Source of the DNA: JBFHQE01 sp041592335
Lineage (GTDB): Bacteria > Pseudomonadota > Gammaproteobacteria > Thiohalobacterales > Thiohalobacteraceae
Length of the DNA stretch: 64,000 nt
Direction: 5' to 3'
Assembly: GCA_041592335.1 (NCBI GenBank)
Contig: JBFHQE010000001.1
Location: forward strand, 1-64,000
Made by a program: the position numbers and the translations under genes. Numbering within the stretch: position 1 is the first letter of the stretch; every line of letters begins with the position of its first letter. This document shows, in pieces, positions 60,116-64,000 of this stretch. The notes below the pieces were generated by a model. It was not told the origin of the DNA. It did not search any database and saw nothing but the letters and a program-made list of their open reading frames with translations.

Positions 60116-61360
60116 ATGGATCATTTTCACTATCGCCATGGCGAACTCTTTGCCGAGGAAGCCAGCGTGGCCGGGATTGCAGAACAGCATGGCACACCCT
60201 GCTATATCTACAGCCGCGCCACGCTCGAACAGCACTGGCGCGCCTTCGATTCCGCACTGGGCGAGCGGCCGCACCTGATCTGTTATGCCGTCAAGGCCAA
60301 TTCCAGCCTGGCGGTATTAAATGTACTGGCACGACTCGGTTCCGGCTTTGACATTGTTTCAGTCGGCGAACTGGAGCGCGTGCTGGCCGCCGGGGGCGAT
60401 CCCGCAAAAGTGGTGTTTTCCGGCGTCGGCAAGACCGCTGGGGAAATCGAACGTGCGCTGCAGGTGGGCATTCGTTGTTTCAATGCCGAGTCCGAGGCCG
60501 AGCTGTTACGCATCGAACAGGTCGCCAAAATGCTGGGTAAGGTGGCGCCGGTTTCGCTGCGCGTCAATCCGGATGTGGATGCGGGGACGCACCCGTACAT
60601 CTCCACCGGCCTGAAGGAAAACAAGTTCGGTATCGATATCAATGCCGCGCCCGCGGTGTATGAACGCATTGCCGCCAGTCCGCATCTGAACGCAATCGGC
60701 GTGGACTGCCACATCGGCTCGCAACTCACCACAATCGCGCCCTTCGTGGATGCACTGGCGCGGGTACTCGAACTGCTCGATACGCTGGCCGCGCGCGGCA
60801 TCGCGCTGCATCACCTCGATCTCGGCGGCGGCCTTGGCATTCAGTACAACCAGGAACAACCGCCATTGCCAGCGGAATACGTCAAACCCCTGCTGGAAAA
60901 GCTGGGCGCGCGCGACATTGAAATCATTCTGGAACCGGGCCGCGCCATCGCCGGCAACGCCGGGATACTGGTCACGCGGGTTGAATTCCTGAAACAGACA
61001 CCGGCCAAACATTTCGCCATTGTCGATGCGGCCATGAATGACCTGATCCGCCCGGCGCTCTATAGCGCCTGGCAGAACATCATTCCGGTCAGGCCGCGCG
61101 AAGGCGACGCCATTCAATATGACATCGTCGGACCGGTATGCGAAACCGGGGATTTCCTTGGCAAGGACCGGGCGCTGGTGCTGGCCGAAGGCGATCTGCT
61201 GGCGGTACGTTCTTCCGGCGCCTATGGTTTCACCATGAGCTCCAATTACAACAGTCGCCCACGCGCCGCCGAAATCATGGTCGATGGCGACCAGGTGCAT
61301 CTGGTGCGCCCACGCGAAACCGTCGCCAGCCTGTTCGCCGACGAGACTGTCCTGCCCTAG
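60116..61360 (+). CDS. lysA: Diaminopimelate decarboxylase
   Basis: A 414-residue PLP enzyme of alanine-racemase fold. The PLP lysine is in ICYAVKANSSLAVLN near residue 60. HIGSQL, LDLGGGLGI and LEPGRAIAGNAGI bind the phosphate, and CETGDFLGKDR near residue 342 closes the active site at the dimer interface. It makes lysine from meso-diaminopimelate. It follows lptM directly; dapF is not seen immediately downstream, where nfeD begins after 68 bases. Confidence 0.96.
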   Translation: MDHFHYRHGELFAEEASVAGIAEQHGTPCYIYSRATLEQHWRAFDSALGERPHLICYAVKANSSLAVLNVLARLGSGFDIVSVGELERVLAAGGDPAKVVFSGVGKTAGEIERALQVGIRCFNAESEAELLRIEQVAKMLGKVAPVSLRVNPDVDAGTHPYISTGLKENKFGIDINAAPAVYERIAASPHLNAIGVDCHIGSQLTTIAPFVDALARVLELLDTLAARGIALHHLDLGGGLGIQYNQEQPPLPAEYVKPLLEKLGARDIEIILEPGRAIAGNAGILVTRVEFLKQTPAKHFAIVDAAMNDLIRPALYSAWQNIIPVRPREGDAIQYDIVGPVCETGDFLGKDRALVLAEGDLLAVRSSGAYGFTMSSNYNSRPRAAEIMVDGDQVHLVRPRETVASLFADETVLP

Positions 61361-61428
61361 ACAACCTTCGATTTCAATGTGCGCCTGATTCGCTATGCTT
61401 AGTATGAGCATGAGCGGAAGGTGGCGCT

Positions 61429-62808
61429 ATGGGGTTATCACTGACAATCCGATGGTTCATCGCCGGGCTACTGTTGCTGGCCGGGCCGTTGCTGGCGACC
61501 AATGGCAATGAGGCACACCGCCCCATATTGTTGCTGTCGATCGACGGCGCCATCGGTCCCGCCAGCGACGATTACCTGCAGCGCGCCCTGACCAGGGCCG
61601 AAGACCAACAAATCGAACTAATTGTCCTGCAGCTCGACACGCCTGGCGGGCTGGATACCGCCATGCGCCGTATGATCAAGAACATCACCGCCTCCAGCGT
61701 GCCGGTAGCCACCTATGTCGCGCCCAGCGGAGCGCGTGCCGCCAGCGCCGGCACCTATCTCCTGTATGCCAGCCACATCGCCGCCATGGCGCCGGGTACC
61801 AATCTTGGCGCCGCCACGCCGGTGCAGATCGGCGGTATCACGCCAGCGAAACCCAGGTCCCTGCCGACTGACGAGGAAGAACAACCTGCGCAGGATGAAC
61901 CCGCGGATGCGATGAAACAGAAACTGGTCAACGATGCCGTAGCGTACATAAAGGGGCTGGCGCAATTACGTGGCCGTAACGCGGAGTGGGCGGAACAGGC
62001 CGTGCGCGAGGCCGCCAGCCTGCCGGCCGAGGAAGCATTGCAGCTGAACGTGATCGATCTGCTGGCCACGGATATGAACGACCTGCTCCAACAGCTGCAG
62101 GGCCAGGAAGTACTCATTCTGGGGCAGACACGCACGCTCGATACCAGCGGCCCCGTCACTCGCTACGAGCCAGACTGGCGCAACCGCCTGCTTGCCGTGC
62201 TCACCAATCCGAATGTCGCCTATATCCTGATGCTGATCGGCATCTACGGACTGATCTTCGAGTTCTCCAACCCCGGCGCCATCGTGCCCGGCACCGTCGG
62301 TGCCATCTGCCTGATACTGGCGCTGTATTCCTTCCAGCTGTTACCGATCAATTACGCCGGCATGGGCCTGATTCTGCTCGGCATCGGGCTGATGATAGGC
62401 GAGGCCTTCCAACCGAGCTTCGGCATACTCGGTATCGGCGGCGTCATCGCCTTTGTGATCGGCTCGGTGATTTTGATGGACACCGAGGCGCCCGGCTTTG
62501 GCATCGATATCTCCATCATCATCACCTTCGCCGCCGTCAGTGTGCTGATGTTTATCTTCGTAGTCGGCATGGCGCTGAAATCGCGTCGCCGACCGGTGGT
62601 CAGCGGCCAGGAAGAACTGCTCGGCGCCACCGCTATCGTGCTTGATGATTTCATCGGGCGTGGTCATGTACGGCTGCATTCGGAAACCTGGAACGCCGTC
62701 ACCCGTCAGCCGCTGCACAAGGGCCAGCCGGTGAAGGTCACCGCCATGGACGGTCTGCTGCTGACCGTCGAACCCATCGCCAGCACAACAGAGGAGTCTT
62801 CATCATGA
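61429..62808 (+). CDS. nfeD: NfeD-type membrane serine protease
   Basis: A 459-residue full-length NfeD (ClpP-class). A signal peptide is followed by a ClpP-fold protease domain with LQLDTPGGLDTAMRRM, the nucleophile region ARAASAGTYLLYAS (near residue 105) and APGTNLGAATPVQ. Four or five membrane segments lie at about 255-380, and a C-terminal NfeD OB fold contains GRGHVRLHSETWNAV. Archaeal homologues cut stomatin-type partners. The slipin gene overlaps its stop by 4 bases, matching the known partnership. Confidence 0.93.
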   Translation: MGLSLTIRWFIAGLLLLAGPLLATNGNEAHRPILLLSIDGAIGPASDDYLQRALTRAEDQQIELIVLQLDTPGGLDTAMRRMIKNITASSVPVATYVAPSGARAASAGTYLLYASHIAAMAPGTNLGAATPVQIGGITPAKPRSLPTDEEEQPAQDEPADAMKQKLVNDAVAYIKGLAQLRGRNAEWAEQAVREAASLPAEEALQLNVIDLLATDMNDLLQQLQGQEVLILGQTRTLDTSGPVTRYEPDWRNRLLAVLTNPNVAYILMLIGIYGLIFEFSNPGAIVPGTVGAICLILALYSFQLLPINYAGMGLILLGIGLMIGEAFQPSFGILGIGGVIAFVIGSVILMDTEAPGFGIDISIIITFAAVSVLMFIFVVGMALKSRRRPVVSGQEELLGATAIVLDDFIGRGHVRLHSETWNAVTRQPLHKGQPVKVTAMDGLLLTVEPIASTTEESSS

Positions 62809-63560
62809 CTGCCTATACCCTGTACGTCATCATCGCCCTGGTGGTGCTGTTTTTTGTCAGTGCCATCCGCATCCTGCGCGAATACGAGCGCGGCGTCATC
62901 TTTACCCTGGGCCGCTTCTGGAAGGTGAAGGGGCCGGGCTTCATCATCGTCATCCCGCTGATCCAGCAGATGGTGCGCGTCGATCTGCGCACCATCGTCA
63001 TGGATGTGCCGACCCAGGATGTGATTTCGAAAGACAATGTCTCGGTGCAGGTCAATGCCGTGGTCTATTTCCGCGTTATCGACCCGGAACGGGCGATCAT
63101 CCAGGTTGAGGACTACTACGCGGCTACCAGTGAGCTGGCGCAAACCACGCTGCGTTCCGTGCTGGGACAACATGAACTGGATGAGATGCTGGCCGAACGC
63201 GATCGACTGAACGCGGATATACAGGAAATCCTCGACCAGCAAACCGATGCCTGGGGCATCAAGGTCAACAATGTGGAAATCAAGCATGTTGATCTGGAAT
63301 CCAGCATGGTGCGTGCCATCGCCAAACAGGCCGAAGCCGAACGTGTACGGCGCGCCAAGATCATCCATGCAGAGGGCGAGATGCAGGCCTCGCAGAAACT
63401 GCTGGAAGCGGCACAGACCCTGGCGCAACAACCACAGGCGATGCAGTTACGTTACCTGCAGACCCTGACCGAAATCGCCGGTGAGCACTCCAACACCATT
63501 GTCTTCCCCCTGCCGATGGATATGATTAACCAGCTTTTCAAGCAGGATAAACAGGACTAG
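62805..63560 (+). CDS. SPFH/Band 7 (slipin/stomatin) protein
   Basis: A 251-residue membrane protein. One N-terminal membrane segment (YTLYVIIALVVLFFVSAIRI) is followed by the SPFH domain, with REYERGVIFTLGRF, VDLRTIVMDVPTQDVISKD and LRSVLGQHELDEMLAERD. A helical coiled-coil C-terminus includes VRAIAKQAEAERVRRAK. Slipins form membrane-associated oligomers. It is coupled to nfeD by a 4-base overlap. Confidence 0.92.
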   Translation: MTAYTLYVIIALVVLFFVSAIRILREYERGVIFTLGRFWKVKGPGFIIVIPLIQQMVRVDLRTIVMDVPTQDVISKDNVSVQVNAVVYFRVIDPERAIIQVEDYYAATSELAQTTLRSVLGQHELDEMLAERDRLNADIQEILDQQTDAWGIKVNNVEIKHVDLESSMVRAIAKQAEAERVRRAKIIHAEGEMQASQKLLEAAQTLAQQPQAMQLRYLQTLTEIAGEHSNTIVFPLPMDMINQLFKQDKQD

Positions 63561-63563
63561 TCA

Positions 63564-64000
63564 GTGCAACGTATTCCCGAACCGGATTTAATGAATGAAA
63601 CCAACCAGGCGCTGGCTTACGCGGAAGCGGATTTCAGCGTGCCGCATAATGCCTTTATTGAAGAGTTCCAACACAGATTCCCTGAATTCAGTCATGGCAA
63701 GGTGCTGGACCTGGGTTGTGGTCCGGCCGATGTCAGTTGCCGTTTTGCCCACGCCTATCCGCACAGCGACATCATCGGTGTCGATGGCGCATCCGAAATG
63801 TTACGACTGGGAGAGCAGCGGGTTTCGCAGCTTGGACTATCCGGCCGCATCGCCCTGCATCAGGCCTATTTGCCACGGGATACCATTCCACACAGTGGGG
63901 AATACGCCGCACTTATCAGCAACAGCCTGCTGCATCATCTGCAAGATCCCATGGCATTGTGGACAGTAGTCCGGCAACAGGCACGACCGGGCCTGCATGT
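63564..64000 (+). CDS. SAM-dependent methyltransferase (truncated by the window end)
   Basis: The first 145 residues of a class I methyltransferase. Motif I is KVLDLGCGPADVSCRF near residue 49, motif II is DIIGVDGASEMLRLG, and a later strand ends in ISNSLLHHLQDPM, the post-motif region typical of this fold. The GTG at 63564 has AGGA 8 bases before it; an ATG at 63591 is an alternative. The substrate is unknown and the C-terminus is missing. It follows the slipin gene after 3 bases. Confidence 0.8.
   Translation, partial: MQRIPEPDLMNETNQALAYAEADFSVPHNAFIEEFQHRFPEFSHGKVLDLGCGPADVSCRFAHAYPHSDIIGVDGASEMLRLGEQRVSQLGLSGRIALHQAYLPRDTIPHSGEYAALISNSLLHHLQDPMALWTVVRQQARPGLH

Noticed and set aside
1..64000. 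tRNA, rRNA, CRISPR array, insertion sequence, prophage or integron
   Set aside because: The intergenic regions were read through and no cloverleaf, rRNA segment, regularly spaced repeat, transposase or integrase was seen.

Overview
This window is chromosomal DNA from a gammaproteobacterium. The evidence is a class I adenylate cyclase, Smg, YecA/UPF0149, PrlC, an AlgZ/AlgR pair next to hemC-hemD-hemX-hemY, LptM-LysA, and the order def-fmt-rsmB-(ntrYX-like)-trkA-trkH. Two runs resemble conserved Pseudomonas-type chromosome blocks: trkA/rsmB/fmt/def/LysM/dprA/tsaC/hemF/aroE, and hemY-X-D-C/algR-algZ/argH/cyaA/lptM-lysA. The DNA is GC-rich overall. A rhodanese, a DsrE-like protein and a TtcA-like ATPase at the left edge, and a diheme cytochrome-DUF302 fusion further right, suggest but do not prove a sulfur-metabolising or otherwise respiratory lineage.

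Layout. 1-3.6 kb: sulfur-transfer proteins, a lipid A-type acyltransferase, a small TPR protein and a methyltransferase. 3.6-13.6 kb: a long minus-strand block, def-fmt-rsmB-DUF4390-ntrY-ntrX-trkA-trkH, covering translation start and end processing, a two-component system and potassium uptake. 13.7-23.1 kb: plus-strand LysM protein, dprA, smg, topA, tsaC, a diguanylate cyclase, hemF, rubredoxin and rubredoxin reductase. 23.2-26.5 kb: an accessory stretch with an AT-rich MORN-repeat protein, a membrane-anchored glutaredoxin, a 536-base gene-free interval, a BASS-family transporter and an unknown protein. 26.5-35.2 kb: hemB-aroE, an RRM protein, gamma carbonic anhydrase, gor, prlC-yecA and ubiD. 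35.2-46 kb: a DUF5610 protein with a structured leader, an SDR protein, a ferredoxin-type reductase, the hemYXDC block, algR-algZ and argH. 46.2-56.4 kb: a second-messenger region with an HD-GYP protein, two GGDEF-EAL proteins, a cupredoxin-like protein, a MazG-like protein, a PAS/degenerate-GGDEF protein and cyaA. 56.5-64 kb: secreted and DUF302/cytochrome proteins, an esterase, lptM-lysA, nfeD-slipin and a truncated methyltransferase.

The strongest candidate for something undescribed is the gene-free interval at 24.4-24.85 kb. Read on the minus strand it has a near-consensus sigma-54 promoter, an exact match to the IHF consensus upstream of it, a further dyad at the usual enhancer distance, about 180 nt that fold into one long interrupted hairpin, and two tandem intrinsic terminators. 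This is the architecture of a sigma-54-dependent small RNA of about 330 nt, and I could not match it to any RNA family I know. A second RNA-level signal is the DUF5610 leader, which carries two CsrA-like AGGAUG motifs inside a closed multi-stem structure. Three kinds of dispersed repeat are also present: a 33-bp perfect palindrome, a Pseudomonas-type REP doublet and a two-hairpin intergenic repeat. I found no rRNA, tRNA, CRISPR array, insertion sequence or prophage.
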